Source: Komagataeibacter intermedius TF2
Lineage (GTDB): Bacteria > Pseudomonadota > Alphaproteobacteria > Acetobacterales > Acetobacteraceae
Reading direction: 5' to 3'
Assembly (NCBI RefSeq): GCF_000964425.1
Contig: NZ_BANF01000012.1
Span: 1-64,000, forward strand
DNA: 64,000 bases
The translations under genes and the position numbers were made by a program. A model generated the notes under the pieces. The model made no database searches and was not told the origin of the DNA. It saw nothing but the letters and a program-made list of their open reading frames with translations. Numbering within the stretch: position 1 is the first letter of the stretch; every line of letters begins with the position of its first letter. This document shows, in pieces, positions 53,652 through 64,000 of the stretch.

Positions 53652-55649
53652 TTATGCGTGGGTCGGTTGCGGGTCAGCAATCAGGTCCACGTGCAGGGCA
53701 GGGGAGACGGGCAACCTGAGCACCTGCTGGTAGAATGCCAGTTCCAGTTCCCATGCCTGCCGTATGGTGGATTCCTGCCGGAAGCCATGGCCTTCGCCCT
53801 CAAACTCGTACAATGCGCAGGGCACCCCGCGCCCGCGCAGGGCGGCGACCATGGACCGTGCCTGCGCGGGTGGCACCACCCGGTCATCCAGTCCCTGCAG
53901 AAACAGGACAGGCACCCGGATATCCGCCACCTGTGTTATGGGCGAACGGGCCAGATAGGTTGCTTCATCCGCAGGGTAGGGACCAACCAGCGTATCCAGA
54001 TAACGTGATTCAAACTTGTGCGTATCCTGTGCCAGCGCCCGCAGGTCGGTCACGCCATACAGGCTGGTGCCAGCCGCGAACAGGCTGGAACGCGCCAGCG
54101 CCAGCAGTACCGTCAGGCCACCCGCGCTGCTGCCCCGTGTGACGATGCGGGCCGGGTCAACCTGTCCGGTCGTGGCAAGGTACTGGCAGGCGGCAATGCA
54201 GTCATCCACGTCCACCACGCCCCACTGCCGTTCCAGCCGCTGCCGGTAGGCGCGGCCAAAACCGGTTGAACCGCCATAATTGACATCAACCACGGCAAAC
54301 CCCCGGCTGGTCCACCACTGCACCTTGAATGAAAAGGCGGGATTGGCGCGGCCGGTCGGCCCCCCATGGGCGACAACGACCAGCGGTGGCCTTTCGCCAT
54401 CCGGCCCGCGATACCGGGCATTGGCGGGGGCATAGAAAAAGGCGTGTCCGGTGCCCTTGCCATCGGGCAGGGGAAAATGGATCGGGGCAGGGCGGGCGAT
54501 GTCGGCTGCCGCCAGCGGCAGTTCCGTTGCCCGCCGCAGCACCTGTGGCGCATGCCCCGGCAGGCCGCGCACAACCGCCGCCGCGTTATCAGATGGCGCA
54601 TCCAGCCACGCAAACCCGTCCCCTTCCACCGGAACGGGACAGCCGGACGGGTGACCAAGATCCAGCGGCGTCACCATGCCATCACGGATGGAAACCATCC
54701 GGGTATCGCCATCGTTGATGACCATGGCGAGGATGCTGCCATCCGCCAGCGGCACGTAACTGCGCAGGCCGAACACCCAGTGGGGCTGGCCGATTTCGGC
54801 TTCCATGGGGGCAAGCGCCACGGGGGGGGAGGACGTCGTATCAAACCGGTAAAGATTCCACCATCCGCTGCGATCAGACAGCGCCAGCAGCCGCCCCGCC
54901 GTATCCCAGCAGGGTTCAATGACCGATTCCATCTGTCCATCATCGCCAGCGGCAGTCCACGGGGCGGCGAGGCGCGGCGGATCATCGCCTTCCTGCAGCA
55001 GGGTGGCGACACGCAGGCGCGTCGCATCCCACGGCATGGCGGGATGGTCCCATTCGATCCATGCCATATACCGTCCATCGGGCGAGGGACGGGGAGAAGA
55101 CAGGAAATCCGGCCCCATGACCAGCGGCGTCCCCCCGTTGAACGCGGGATCCACCGTGGCCGTGCAGTCCAGCACCACGATGGCGGCGGCAGGTTCCTCG
55201 TCTTCCGCGCGGTGGTCTTCACGCACGCAGAACACGAAGCGTCCGTCGGGGCTGAATGTCAGGTCGGCATACCACAGCCCCGCCCCGGTCGAGAGGCAGC
55301 GCGGCGTCTCCCCCTCCACCAGCCACAGGCTGCCGTCGCGGCGGTTGCTGAACGCAATGACACCCTGACACACCGCATAGGCACCGCCGCCATATTCATG
55401 CACCCGGGTACCGACATCAAACGGGGCGGGGGTCACGTCATCCACCTGTCCCGCACGGGCACGGACCAGTACGCGCCGTCCCCCTTCTGCCGGGCGGCCT
55501 TCGATCCAGTAAATGTCACGCCCGTCCACCCGCACATCCGACAGGGAAACCGTCTTCCCCGCCACAAGTGCTGCGCTGACGGGTGAGGGCCATGTGCCAT
55601 AGGGGCGCACCTCGGTGCCTGTCGTGGCGCTGGTGCTGGACTGGGTCAT
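53652..55649 (-). CDS. S9 family peptidase (prolyl oligopeptidase / acylaminoacyl peptidase type)
   Basis: A 665-residue serine peptidase: an N-terminal beta-propeller (repeated DGRFVFCVRED, SPDGRYMAWIEWD segments, residues about 30-390) and a C-terminal alpha/beta-hydrolase domain. Catalytic Ser is in RGSSAGGLTVLL, Asp in LQGLDDRVVPP and His in GEGHGFRQ. No signal peptide, so probably cytosolic. ATG 55649 has AGGAG 7 bases upstream. The gene is head-to-head with the DedA gene. Confidence 0.92.
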   Translation of the reverse strand: MTQSSTSATTGTEVRPYGTWPSPVSAALVAGKTVSLSDVRVDGRDIYWIEGRPAEGGRRVLVRARAGQVDDVTPAPFDVGTRVHEYGGGAYAVCQGVIAFSNRRDGSLWLVEGETPRCLSTGAGLWYADLTFSPDGRFVFCVREDHRAEDEEPAAAIVVLDCTATVDPAFNGGTPLVMGPDFLSSPRPSPDGRYMAWIEWDHPAMPWDATRLRVATLLQEGDDPPRLAAPWTAAGDDGQMESVIEPCWDTAGRLLALSDRSGWWNLYRFDTTSSPPVALAPMEAEIGQPHWVFGLRSYVPLADGSILAMVINDGDTRMVSIRDGMVTPLDLGHPSGCPVPVEGDGFAWLDAPSDNAAAVVRGLPGHAPQVLRRATELPLAAADIARPAPIHFPLPDGKGTGHAFFYAPANARYRGPDGERPPLVVVAHGGPTGRANPAFSFKVQWWTSRGFAVVDVNYGGSTGFGRAYRQRLERQWGVVDVDDCIAACQYLATTGQVDPARIVTRGSSAGGLTVLLALARSSLFAAGTSLYGVTDLRALAQDTHKFESRYLDTLVGPYPADEATYLARSPITQVADIRVPVLFLQGLDDRVVPPAQARSMVAALRGRGVPCALYEFEGEGHGFRQESTIRQAWELELAFYQQVLRLPVSPALHVDLIADPQPTHA

Positions 55650-55746
55650 GTTCTTGCTCCTGCCATTTGTGCGTGACAATGGTATCGGAATTGCACACAC
55701 CGCGTTTTACGCTCTGTCGTCCATACCCTACATACTCTTTTTATTT

Positions 55747-56415
55747 GTGACAGGTAGTCCGCTGCTTCAGCATCTTGAACATCTTTTCCAGCATTACGGC
55801 TATGGCGTGATTGGCGTCATTGTCATGCTGGAAAGCATGGGTATTCCCCTGCCGGCGGAAACCCTGGTCATTTCGGCCTCGATCTACTGCGCCACCACCC
55901 ACCGGCTGGATATTGCATGGGTGGCGACGGCCGCGATCGTGGGCGCGATTACAGGGGACAACCTTGGCTACCTGATCGGACGCTGGCTTGGGTATCCGCT
56001 GCTGGAACGCCATGGGCCCAAGGTGGGACTGACACTGCGACGCCTCCAGACCGGCCGCTATCTGTTCGGACGGTATGGGGGGATCATCGTCTGCGCGGGA
56101 CGGTTCCTTGCCATCCTGCGTGTATTCGTGGCCCTTCTGGCGGGGGCCAACCATATGCCGTGGTCCAGGTTTCTGGTGTACAATGCGCTGGGCGGCACGA
56201 TATGGGCCGGTGGATATGCCTATGCCGCCTATTATCTGGGCCACAGGATCACACGCATTTCCGGCCCGATGGGCATGGCCGTCGCTACGGTAGGCGGAAT
56301 TGTGATGGTATGCGCCATCATGTTCCTGCGTCGGCATGAAGCACGCCTGACGGCGCAGGTGGAAGCCGCAGCCCTGAAGGAAATGCACCAACCCAAGGAA
56401 CAGGCGGACACATGA
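55747..56415 (+). CDS. DedA family inner-membrane protein
   Basis: Polytopic membrane protein with the DedA/VTT core: MLESMGIPLPAETLVI (E-x-x-G-x-P-x-P-x-E), ITGDNLGYLIGRWLG and RFLAILRVFVALLAG (R-F-x-x-x-R). Relatives help recycle undecaprenyl phosphate or other lipids. Start uncertain: GTG 55747 gives a normal 222-residue protein but has no Shine-Dalgarno, while ATG 55648 and 55615 overlap the divergent peptidase gene. A possible promoter (TTTACG, 17 bp, TACATA) ends just before 55747, which would suit a leaderless start. It overlaps the SDR gene by 4 bp. Confidence 0.85.
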   Translation: MTGSPLLQHLEHLFQHYGYGVIGVIVMLESMGIPLPAETLVISASIYCATTHRLDIAWVATAAIVGAITGDNLGYLIGRWLGYPLLERHGPKVGLTLRRLQTGRYLFGRYGGIIVCAGRFLAILRVFVALLAGANHMPWSRFLVYNALGGTIWAGGYAYAAYYLGHRITRISGPMGMAVATVGGIVMVCAIMFLRRHEARLTAQVEAAALKEMHQPKEQADT

Positions 56416-57353
56416 CCAGACACTGGACCATTCGGCAGGCCCCGCGCATGGACGGACGCCTTGCCCTTGTCACCGGGGCCACTGGTGGCCTTGGCTACCA
56501 GACTGCCCTTGGCCTGGCGTCACGCGGGGCCCGGGTCATCCTGACGGGGCGCAATCCGGACAAGGGGCTGGCCGCGCTGACGCGCCTGCAGCTTGACGCG
56601 CCGGGGGCAGATGCCACGTTCCGGCTGCTTGATGTCTCTAGCCTTGAATCAATCGCGACCTTTGCCCATGCACTGGCGGGGGAAACCGACAGGCTGGACG
56701 TTCTGGTCAACAACGCGGGCGTCATGGGCACGCCGCACCGCATGGAAACGCGCGACGGCTTCGAGATGCAGTTTGGCACCAATTTCCTTGGTCCCTTTGC
56801 GCTGACAGCCCGCCTGCGTCCCCTGTTATGCGCAGTCCCGCACGGTGGCCGGGTGGTGACGGTGGCAAGTCTGGCCGCCCTGACGGGGCAGATCGTATTT
56901 GACGACCTGCAGGCCCGTCGCCGTTATGCCCCTTTCCGCGCCTACCGGCAAAGCAAGCTGGCGGACCTGATCCTGGCGCTGGAACTGGACCGTCAGACCC
57001 GCACGCACGGCTGGCCGCTACATTCCATTGCCGCCCATCCCGGCTGGGCCAGAACCGATATCGCGACCAGCAGGCTGAATACGGAACAGGGGCTGCAGGA
57101 ACGACTGACCCGTATCGGCGCGGTCTGGGCGTTCCGCCTTATGGGGCAGTCCGCAGCCCACGGCGCGCTGCCCATCGAATTCGCCGCCATGGCGCCAGAA
57201 GCCCGCGATGGTGGCTATTACGGCCCGAGCGGACAGGGCGAACGCCGGGGACATGTCACCGACGCCTTCGTTCCGGCCGCCGCACGCGACCTGACCATTG
57301 CGCGACGGCTGTGGCAGGTGGCGGAGCGGCTGACCGGCACATCTCTGTCATAG
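56412..57353 (+). CDS. Short-chain dehydrogenase/reductase (retinol-dehydrogenase-like)
   Basis: A 313-residue NAD(P)-dependent SDR. LVTGATGGLGYQTALGLA (TGxxxGxG), VLVNNAGVMG, and the catalytic YRQSK (YxxxK) with VVTVASLAAL supplying Ser are all present. The overall pattern fits the RDH/WWOX-like oxidoreductases; substrate unknown. Its ATG overlaps the dedA stop (ATGA). A full two-hairpin element follows. Confidence 0.9.
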   Translation: MTRHWTIRQAPRMDGRLALVTGATGGLGYQTALGLASRGARVILTGRNPDKGLAALTRLQLDAPGADATFRLLDVSSLESIATFAHALAGETDRLDVLVNNAGVMGTPHRMETRDGFEMQFGTNFLGPFALTARLRPLLCAVPHGGRVVTVASLAALTGQIVFDDLQARRRYAPFRAYRQSKLADLILALELDRQTRTHGWPLHSIAAHPGWARTDIATSRLNTEQGLQERLTRIGAVWAFRLMGQSAAHGALPIEFAAMAPEARDGGYYGPSGQGERRGHVTDAFVPAAARDLTIARRLWQVAERLTGTSLS

Positions 57354-57366
57354 ATGGAAAAGAATA

Positions 57367-57443
57367 AAAGTCTTTTGGATGCCACCTTTAAAAAAAGGCG
57401 GCGTTCCCTGAAGCTTTTTGAAAAAAGCTTCACCAAAAACTTT
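57367..57443. repeat. Two-hairpin intergenic element, copy E (full)
   Basis: Outer arms AAAGTCTTTTGG (57367-57378) / CCAAAAACTTT (57433-57443), near-perfect. Hairpin 1 is GCCACCTTT (57381-57389) / AAAGGCGGC (57394-57402), with one mismatch. Hairpin 2 is TGAAGCTTTTT (57409-57419) / AAAAAGCTTCA (57422-57432). It lies between convergent SDR and trmB genes. Confidence 0.85.
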
Positions 57444-57473
57444 TTCCTTATTGGCTGATTGCTGAATAGCCGC

Positions 57474-58178
57474 CTAGCGGCGGACGAAGGTCCAGTACAA
57501 TGGCTGGCGGCCTGCTTTCAGCGCCTTGGCTTCGTAGCGGGTAGGAGGCCAGCCTTCGGGACGAAGCGTTGCGGGCGGTGCCGTTTCAAACAGATCCTGC
57601 GCGCCCATCACTTCCTCAACCCATGCCTGATAGGTCGGGTCATCACTGGCCACACGCCAGACCGCACCCGGCCGCAGGATACGGGCGGCCTGCTTCACCG
57701 TTTCGGGGTGGACAAAACGCCGCTTTGCATGGCGCGACTTGGGCCACGGATCAGGAAACATGAGAAACAGGCGGTCAATGGACGCATCGGGCAGGCCGCG
57801 CAGCAGGATGCGGGCATCTTCATCCCATATCCGCAACATGTCGGGGACAGGGGCAGTTGCCTCCCCATCGTCTGGCACGACACGGGACAGCAGGGAACAC
57901 AGCCCGTTTTCAAAGACTTCGCACGCGATATAACCGACATCCGGATGGGCGGCATGCTGGGCCAGGGAATGTTCACCGCCGCCAAAACCGACTTCCAGCC
58001 ATATCTGCGCCGGCCTGTGGCCGAAACCGGCCGCCGGGTCCGCAATGGCGGATTCCGGGAACCGCATCCGGGGCAATGTCTGGTCCAGAAGCCGCTGCTG
58101 GCGGGGACGCAGCGGATGGCCGCGCTGACGCCCGTAAAGCCGGTCAGGAGATGCCTTTACATCCACAGAGGCCGTCAT
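57474..58178 (-). CDS. trmB: tRNA (guanosine(46)-N7)-methyltransferase TrmB
   Basis: A 234-residue SAM methyltransferase that adds m7G46 in the tRNA variable loop. LEVGFGGGEHSL is the SAM motif, and FLMFPDPWPKSRHAKRRFVHP is the TrmB signature. GRQRGHPLRPRQ near the N-terminus is also typical. I start at ATG 58178; 52 open codons upstream look non-coding. It lies between the repeat elements E and F. Confidence 0.95.
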   Translation of the reverse strand: MTASVDVKASPDRLYGRQRGHPLRPRQQRLLDQTLPRMRFPESAIADPAAGFGHRPAQIWLEVGFGGGEHSLAQHAAHPDVGYIACEVFENGLCSLLSRVVPDDGEATAPVPDMLRIWDEDARILLRGLPDASIDRLFLMFPDPWPKSRHAKRRFVHPETVKQAARILRPGAVWRVASDDPTYQAWVEEVMGAQDLFETAPPATLRPEGWPPTRYEAKALKAGRQPLYWTFVRR

Positions 58179-58361
58179 ATGTCCGAAAATCCTGCTCCTG
58201 CTGCCGCGTGGTGCACGCCGCACGGCATGATTACCCCATCGGGGCGGGGGAAAACACAGCGGGGGCCGCCATGACCGGCTTTTGCAAGCAGCCATGACAA
58301 GCCCCCGATGGGCTCCGGCCCGTATATAGGCCAAAGCAGGCGGAAGAATGAACCCGCCAGA

Positions 58362-58400
58362 ACGCCGCCTTTCCGAAAAAAGGCGGCGTCCAGAAACTTT
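58362..58400. repeat. Two-hairpin intergenic element, copy F (half)
   Basis: 11-bp hairpin ACGCCGCCTTT (58362-58372) / AAAGGCGGCGT (58379-58389) followed by the outer arm CCAGAAACTTT (58390-58400). The TGAAGCTT hairpin and the other arm are missing. Orientation as in copy A. It sits directly 3' of metK on the minus strand. Confidence 0.7.
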
Positions 58401-58409
58401 TACTGTCTT

Positions 58410-59597
58410 TTAGCGGTTGAAGGCACCGCGCAGGGCACCGACCAGATCGGTCTGTTCCCACGTGAAATCGTCCTTCGCCGCATCCGGCATGCGACCAAAG
58501 TGGCCGTAGGCGGAGGTCTGGGTATAGATCGGACGGTTCAGGCGCAGGTGCTTGCGGATGCCGCGCGGGGACAGATCCATGACCTCACGCAGCACGCGGC
58601 CCAGCTTTTCCTCATCCACGTCCTTGCCCGTGCCATCCAGGTCAACATAGACCGACAGCGGATGGGACACGCCAATGGCATAGGAAATCTGCAGCGTGCA
58701 GCGATCAGCAAGGCCAGCCGCCACAACGTTCTTCGCCAGGTAGCGGCAGGCATAGGCCGCCGAACGGTCAACCTTCGTCGGATCCTTGCCCGAGAACGCG
58801 CCACCGCCATGCGGCGCCGCACCGCCATAGGTGTCCACGATGATCTTGCGCCCCGTCAGGCCGCAGTCACCATCCGGCCCGCCGATGACGAAGACACCGG
58901 TGGGGTTGACGTAGAATTCATCTTCCGGCGGCATCCAGCCTTCCGGCAGGACATCACGCACGATGCTGCCCAGTTCCTCACGGATGGTGGCCTGACTGGC
59001 CCCTTCAACGTGCTGGGTGGAAATCACGACGGAGGTGGCGCCAACGGGCTTGCCATCGACATAGCGCAGGGTGACCTGGCTCTTGGCGTCCGGCTGCAGG
59101 GCGGCGGCACGCGGGTCGCCGGCCTTACGCAGGTCACGCACACGGTGCAGGATATCATGCGCGTAGAACAGCGGCGCAGGCATCAGGCTTTCGGTTTCAC
59201 GCGTGGCGAAACCGAACATGATGCCCTGATCGCCAGCGCCCTCGTCCTTTTCACCGGCGCTGTCCACGCCCACGGCAATATCAGCGGACTGTGCGTGAAG
59301 GTAGTATTCCACCTCGGCATTGCGCCATGAGAAACCGGCCTGATCGTAGCCAATGTCCTTCACCGCGTCGCGCGCACCCTGAATCAGCAGGTCGGGGGTG
59401 ACGGAAGCCGGACCACGGACTTCACCCGCAAGGATGATGCGGTTGGTGGTGACCATCGTTTCACACGCAACGCGCGATTCACCGTCTGCCGTCAGGAATG
59501 CATCGAGAACGGTATCACTGATCCGGTCGGCGACCTTGTCGGGATGCCCTTCGGATACCGATTCCGATGTAAACAGAAAATCGCCTTTATTACGCAT
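58410..59597 (-). CDS. metK: S-adenosylmethionine synthetase
   Basis: A 395-residue enzyme making SAM from methionine and [23 protein letters not shown] is the N-terminal signature, [12 protein letters not shown] is signature 1, and [19 protein letters not shown] is signature 2. The start ATG 59597 fits the family; the frame is open for 85 more codons upstream without homology. The 142-bp leader to dapB holds TTGACG as a possible -35, but I see no SAM riboswitch. Confidence 0.97.
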   Translation of the reverse strand: MRNKGDFLFTSESVSEGHPDKVADRISDTVLDAFLTADGESRVACETMVTTNRIILAGEVRGPASVTPDLLIQGARDAVKDIGYDQAGFSWRNAEVEYYLHAQSADIAVGVDSAGEKDEGAGDQGIMFGFATRETESLMPAPLFYAHDILHRVRDLRKAGDPRAAALQPDAKSQVTLRYVDGKPVGATSVVISTQHVEGASQATIREELGSIVRDVLPEGWMPPEDEFYVNPTGVFVIGGPDGDCGLTGRKIIVDTYGGAAPHGGGAFSGKDPTKVDRSAAYACRYLAKNVVAAGLADRCTLQISYAIGVSHPLSVYVDLDGTGKDVDEEKLGRVLREVMDLSPRGIRKHLRLNRPIYTQTSAYGHFGRMPDAAKDDFTWEQTDLVGALRGAFNR

Positions 59598-59739
59598 GAT
59601 GGTCCTGTCTGCCTCGTGTGGAGTAGAATAACGCCTGCGAAACCGGGCGTACGATCGCATGCGTTTGACCGAAACAGGACCAAGCGTCAAGCCATTTCCC
59701 TGAATACCACCATCCCATGCCACACCCCGGCATGCCGGG

Positions 59740-60531
59740 TTACGCGGGGCGGTCCAGCCCCAGCACGTCTTCCATATCATAAAGACCGGACGCACGCCCG
59801 GACAGCCATCGCGCCGCCCGGACCGCGCCGGTGGCATAGACCCGGCGGTCAAAAGACCGGTGGGTCAGGCTGATCTGTTCATGCCCCGATGTGAAAATGA
59901 CCGAGTGTTCGCCCACGATCTGCCCGCCACGCAGGGCGGCAAAGCCGATCGCCCCATTCGCGCGCGGGCCGGTATGCCCGTCACGACCACTTTCGATATG
60001 ATCTTCCAGCCTGACACCACGGCCTGCGGCCACCGCGCGGCCCATGGCCAGCGCCGTGCCCGACGGGGCATCGACCTTCTGCCGGTGATGCATCTCCAGA
60101 ATTTCGGCATCATATTCACTGCCGGGCAGGACGGCGGCCATCTGCCGCGCCAGTCGGGTGACCAGCGTGACACCGGGGGAGAAATTGGCGGCCTGCACCA
60201 CCGCGATCTTCTGCGCCGCCGCATCAACCGCCTGCTGCTGCGCCGGGGACAGCCCCGTCGTGCCCAGCACCCACGCGGTGCCGGTTTCAGACAGTGCCGC
60301 TGCATGCGCAGCAACCATATCGGCATGGGTGAAATCAATCACGACATCACAATGACGCGCCAGTTCGGCAATATCGGCATGAACGCGACATTCGATACCC
60401 GCGACCTTCTGCCCATCACGTGTCGTGCCACCAGCCAGAATGGCGCCACCGGCAGGCACTTCTTCAGCCAGCAGGCGACCCACGCGCCCGTTCAGGCCCG
60501 CGATCCCGATACGCAATGACTGCGCGTTCAT
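59740..60531 (-). CDS. dapB: 4-hydroxy-tetrahydrodipicolinate reductase DapB
   Basis: NAD(P)H-dependent step of lysine and diaminopimelate synthesis. [20 protein letters not shown] is the cofactor site, [11 protein letters not shown] follows, and [17 protein letters not shown] is the DapB signature with the catalytic His/Lys. ATG 60531 has GGAG 8 bases upstream, giving 263 residues; earlier codons to 60606 are not conserved. It is separated from dnaJ by two strong hairpins. Confidence 0.96.
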   Translation of the reverse strand: MNAQSLRIGIAGLNGRVGRLLAEEVPAGGAILAGGTTRDGQKVAGIECRVHADIAELARHCDVVIDFTHADMVAAHAAALSETGTAWVLGTTGLSPAQQQAVDAAAQKIAVVQAANFSPGVTLVTRLARQMAAVLPGSEYDAEILEMHHRQKVDAPSGTALAMGRAVAAGRGVRLEDHIESGRDGHTGPRANGAIGFAALRGGQIVGEHSVIFTSGHEQISLTHRSFDRRVYATGAVRAARWLSGRASGLYDMEDVLGLDRPA

Positions 60532-60566
60532 TGAGTTTTCTCCACCAGTGTCCAGATATAGAAATA

Positions 60567-60592
60567 GCGGCGCGACCGGGGGATCGCGCCGC
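60567..60592 (-). terminator. GC-rich hairpin upstream of dapB
   Basis: Perfect 9-bp inverted repeat GCGGCGCGA (60567-60575) / TCGCGCCGC (60584-60592) with an 8-nt loop. On the minus strand it is followed by TATTTCTATATC, a weak T-rich stretch, so it may end the dnaJ transcript. Confidence 0.55.
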
Positions 60593-60598
60593 CTGGGC

Positions 60599-60638
60599 CT
60601 ATTCATGGTGCAAGTTGGGGGGGATTCACCATGAATAG
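60599..60638 (-). repeat. 12-bp inverted repeat between dnaJ and dapB
   Basis: CTATTCATGGTG (60599-60610) / CACCATGAATAG (60627-60638), perfect, with a 16-nt loop holding seven consecutive G (plus strand). It lies next to the GC-rich hairpin, in the 3' region of dnaJ. Function not known. Confidence 0.6.
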
Positions 60639-60712
60639 TGCCACGACCCTACACCTGAATAATCTGTCATTTCAACTGCTGCCCCTGCATGTCAGTGCAG
60701 GAAAAAAGCGGC

Positions 60713-61840
60713 TTACAGCTTGCCTTCAAAAAAATCCTTCACCTTGCTGAAGAAACCGGTGCTTTCGGGGCTGCCCTTGGCATGGCCTGCGGCGTCCCCC
60801 TCGAATTCCTCCAGCAGTTCGCGCTGGCGCTTGGTCAGATGGCGCGGCGTTTCCACCACGACCTGGATATACATGTCCCCACGGGCGGACGACCGCAGGA
60901 CCGAGAATCCCTTGCCCCGCAGGCGGAAATGTTCGCCTGTCTGGGTTCCTGCCGGGATCTTGACCTTGGTGCGCGACCCGTCCACGACCGGCACCTCGAT
61001 TTCAGTGCCGAGGGCAGCCTGCGCCATGCGCACGGGCACGCGGCAGTAGATGTTGGCGCCATCACGCTGGAAGATCGCGTGCTGTTCGACCGATACATGA
61101 ACATACAGGTCGCCCGCGGGCACGCCCTTGCCGCCGGATTCCCCCTCACCGGAAATGCGGATGCGGGTGCCATCTTCCACCCCGGCGGGGATCGTGACCT
61201 CAATGGTGCGGTTCTTTTCCACCGTGCCGGTGCCGTGACATTCCTTACACGGATTGCGGATCAGGCGGCCCGAGCCATGACAGGTGGGGCAGGGGCGTTC
61301 CACGAAGAAGAAGCCCTGCTGCGCACGTACCTTGCCCGCGCCATGGCACGACGGGCAGGTTTCGGGCTGTGCATCCTTGTCCGCCGACCCGGTGCCGTCA
61401 CAGCTTTCGCAGGTGACGCGGGTGGGAACCGTGATCTTTTTCTTAACGCCGGCGAAGGCCTCGGCAAAGGTGATGGTCACCTGCACCTGCAGGTCGGCGC
61501 CCGAACGGCGGCCACCGCGCCGGCCGCCCATCATGTCACCGAACATCTGTTCGAAGATGTCGCCCAGCCCCCCGCCACCGAAATCAAAGCCGCCAGCACC
61601 GGGGCCACCGCCCTCGAACGCCGCATGGCCGAACCGGTCATAGGCCGCGCGCTTCTGGTCGTCCTTCAGCACGTCGTAGGCTTCGTTGATTTCCTTGAAC
61701 CTGTTTTCCGCTTCCGCATCCCCCGGGTTCCGGTCGGGATGGTACTTCATGGCCAGCTTGCGATACGCCCGCTTGATCTCGTCACCATTGGCATCGCGAG
61801 AAACTTCAAGGACTGCGTAATAATCTATCTTGGTGGCCAT
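60713..61840 (-). CDS. dnaJ: Chaperone protein DnaJ
   Basis: A 375-residue type I J-protein that delivers clients to DnaK and triggers its ATPase. J domain with HPD in [11 protein letters not shown], then a Gly/Phe-rich region ([16 protein letters not shown]). Four zinc-binding repeats follow ([32 protein letters not shown]), then the client-binding C-terminal domains. It follows dnaK on the same strand after 190 bp containing two hairpins. Confidence 0.97.
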   Translation of the reverse strand: MATKIDYYAVLEVSRDANGDEIKRAYRKLAMKYHPDRNPGDAEAENRFKEINEAYDVLKDDQKRAAYDRFGHAAFEGGGPGAGGFDFGGGGLGDIFEQMFGDMMGGRRGGRRSGADLQVQVTITFAEAFAGVKKKITVPTRVTCESCDGTGSADKDAQPETCPSCHGAGKVRAQQGFFFVERPCPTCHGSGRLIRNPCKECHGTGTVEKNRTIEVTIPAGVEDGTRIRISGEGESGGKGVPAGDLYVHVSVEQHAIFQRDGANIYCRVPVRMAQAALGTEIEVPVVDGSRTKVKIPAGTQTGEHFRLRGKGFSVLRSSARGDMYIQVVVETPRHLTKRQRELLEEFEGDAAGHAKGSPESTGFFSKVKDFFEGKL

Positions 61841-61928
61841 GTGGGTCCTCTAGCAAACGCGACCGCCCGACATCCTTGCGGCACGATCCTCGCGTTCCAG
61901 AATAGTGTTGTTGTGCAGAATATGAAAA

Positions 61929-61956
61929 GCGCCCGTCTTCACAGAAGCACGGGCGC
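61929..61956 (-). terminator. Intrinsic terminator/attenuator between dnaK and dnaJ
   Basis: GCGCCCGT-CTTC (61929-61940) pairs with GAAG-C-ACGGGCGC (61944-61956): 12 bp with one bulged C and a 3-nt loop. On the minus strand it is followed by TTTTCATATT. Its place inside the dnaKJ pair suggests that dnaJ is made in lower amount or from its own promoter. Confidence 0.75.
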
Positions 61957-61974
61957 CACCCTGGTGGAAAGGTC

Positions 61975-61996
61975 GGGCGGACCCGAAGGTCCGCCC
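61975..61996 (-). terminator. UUCG-loop hairpin 3' of dnaK
   Basis: Perfect 9-bp stem GGGCGGACC (61975-61983) / GGTCCGCCC (61988-61996). On the minus strand the loop is C(TTCG)G, the extra-stable tetraloop, 34 bases after the dnaK stop. No strong T-run follows, so it may protect the 3' end of dnaK mRNA instead of ending it. Confidence 0.65.
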
Positions 61997-62030
61997 TCCA
62001 TTCCGGAGCCTGTATGACGCCTTGCGGCGA

Positions 62031-63944
<1,914 letters not shown>

Positions 63945-64000
63945 TCAGATACTCTCCTTTTCAGCGGCCTGCCCGGACCCGAAGCATCGGGGCGGACCCT

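Noticed and set aside
58448-58466. parS-like TGTTCCCACGTGAAAT at the 3' end of metK
   Set aside because: Several mismatches to the consensus within the palindrome and no symmetry in the left half; likely chance.
59598-59739. Possible SAM riboswitch in front of metK
   Set aside because: I compared the 142-bp leader with what I know of the SAM-II and SAM/SAH types and saw neither conserved core; only a TTGACG-like promoter element is visible.
60689-62017. 442-codon plus-strand open frame opposite dnaJ
   Set aside because: Complement of the dnaJ coding sequence; no family resemblance.

Overview
The window reads as chromosomal DNA of an acetic acid bacterium (Alphaproteobacteria, Acetobacteraceae), most likely Komagataeibacter or a close relative. 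The grounds are the high-GC coding style, the alphaproteobacterial gene order rho / mnmE-mnmG-rsmG-parA-parB and trpBA-accD-folC, and the gene content. The genus is an inference from general resemblance, not from a database search. Most of the window is ordinary core genome with short gaps and many 1-26 bp gene overlaps. I saw no prophage, insertion sequence, CRISPR array or rRNA.

Layout. 1-3.5 kb: end of an M20 peptidase, pdxA-pdxJ (vitamin B6), and convergent tldD. 3.7-6.6 kb: a secreted trehalase with long Pro/Ala-rich arms. 6.7-12.9 kb: a visibly AT-richer minus-strand block with two tandem GT22 (Alg9-like) mannosyltransferases, an unassigned multi-membrane protein and a Dol-P-Man-synthase-like GT2. 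13-21.4 kb: tRNA-Pro, LOG protein, YhhS-type MFS, NUDIX hydrolase, metF-folD, DegP protease, tadA, a possible 45-residue exported protein and a histidine phosphatase. 21.4-29.4 kb: an uncharacterised PLP-fold protein, an RluA-type synthase, ftsK, rsmD, an RluB-type synthase and a class I glutamine amidotransferase, almost all overlapping. 29.5-38.3 kb: tRNA-Lys, then parB, parA, rsmG, mnmG, mnmE and rho. Two perfect 16-bp parS sites lie inside rsmG and mnmE, so the replication origin is probably close. An alkyltransferase-like gene and a quinone oxidoreductase sit between mnmE and rho on the other strand. 38.7-41.2 kb: a beta-barrel porin with a readable promoter and operator-like dyad, and corA. 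41.4-46 kb: trpB-trpA-accD-folC. 46-57.4 kb: two sugar-porter MFS genes, an unknown protein, a Zur-like regulator with a possible 36-residue membrane protein, a flavin reductase, a 3-hydroxyisobutyryl-CoA hydrolase, SelO, an S9 peptidase, DedA and an SDR. 57.4-64 kb: trmB, metK, dapB, dnaJ and dnaK.

The most distinctive non-coding signal is a family of intergenic elements seen seven times, in both orientations, whole or as halves. A full copy is about 75-80 bp: two adjacent hairpins (a GCCGCC/GGCGGC hairpin and a TGAAGCTTT/AAAGCTTCA hairpin) closed by an outer inverted repeat of the type AAAGTTTYTGG / CCARAAACTTT. Every copy lies just 3' of a gene, usually between convergent genes, so the elements probably work as terminators or RNA 3' ends and may be spread like MITEs. 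The second point of interest is the glycosyltransferase block, which has the parts of a lipid-linked mannose pathway of eukaryotic type. All start-codon choices that differ from the longest reading frame are explained in the entries.
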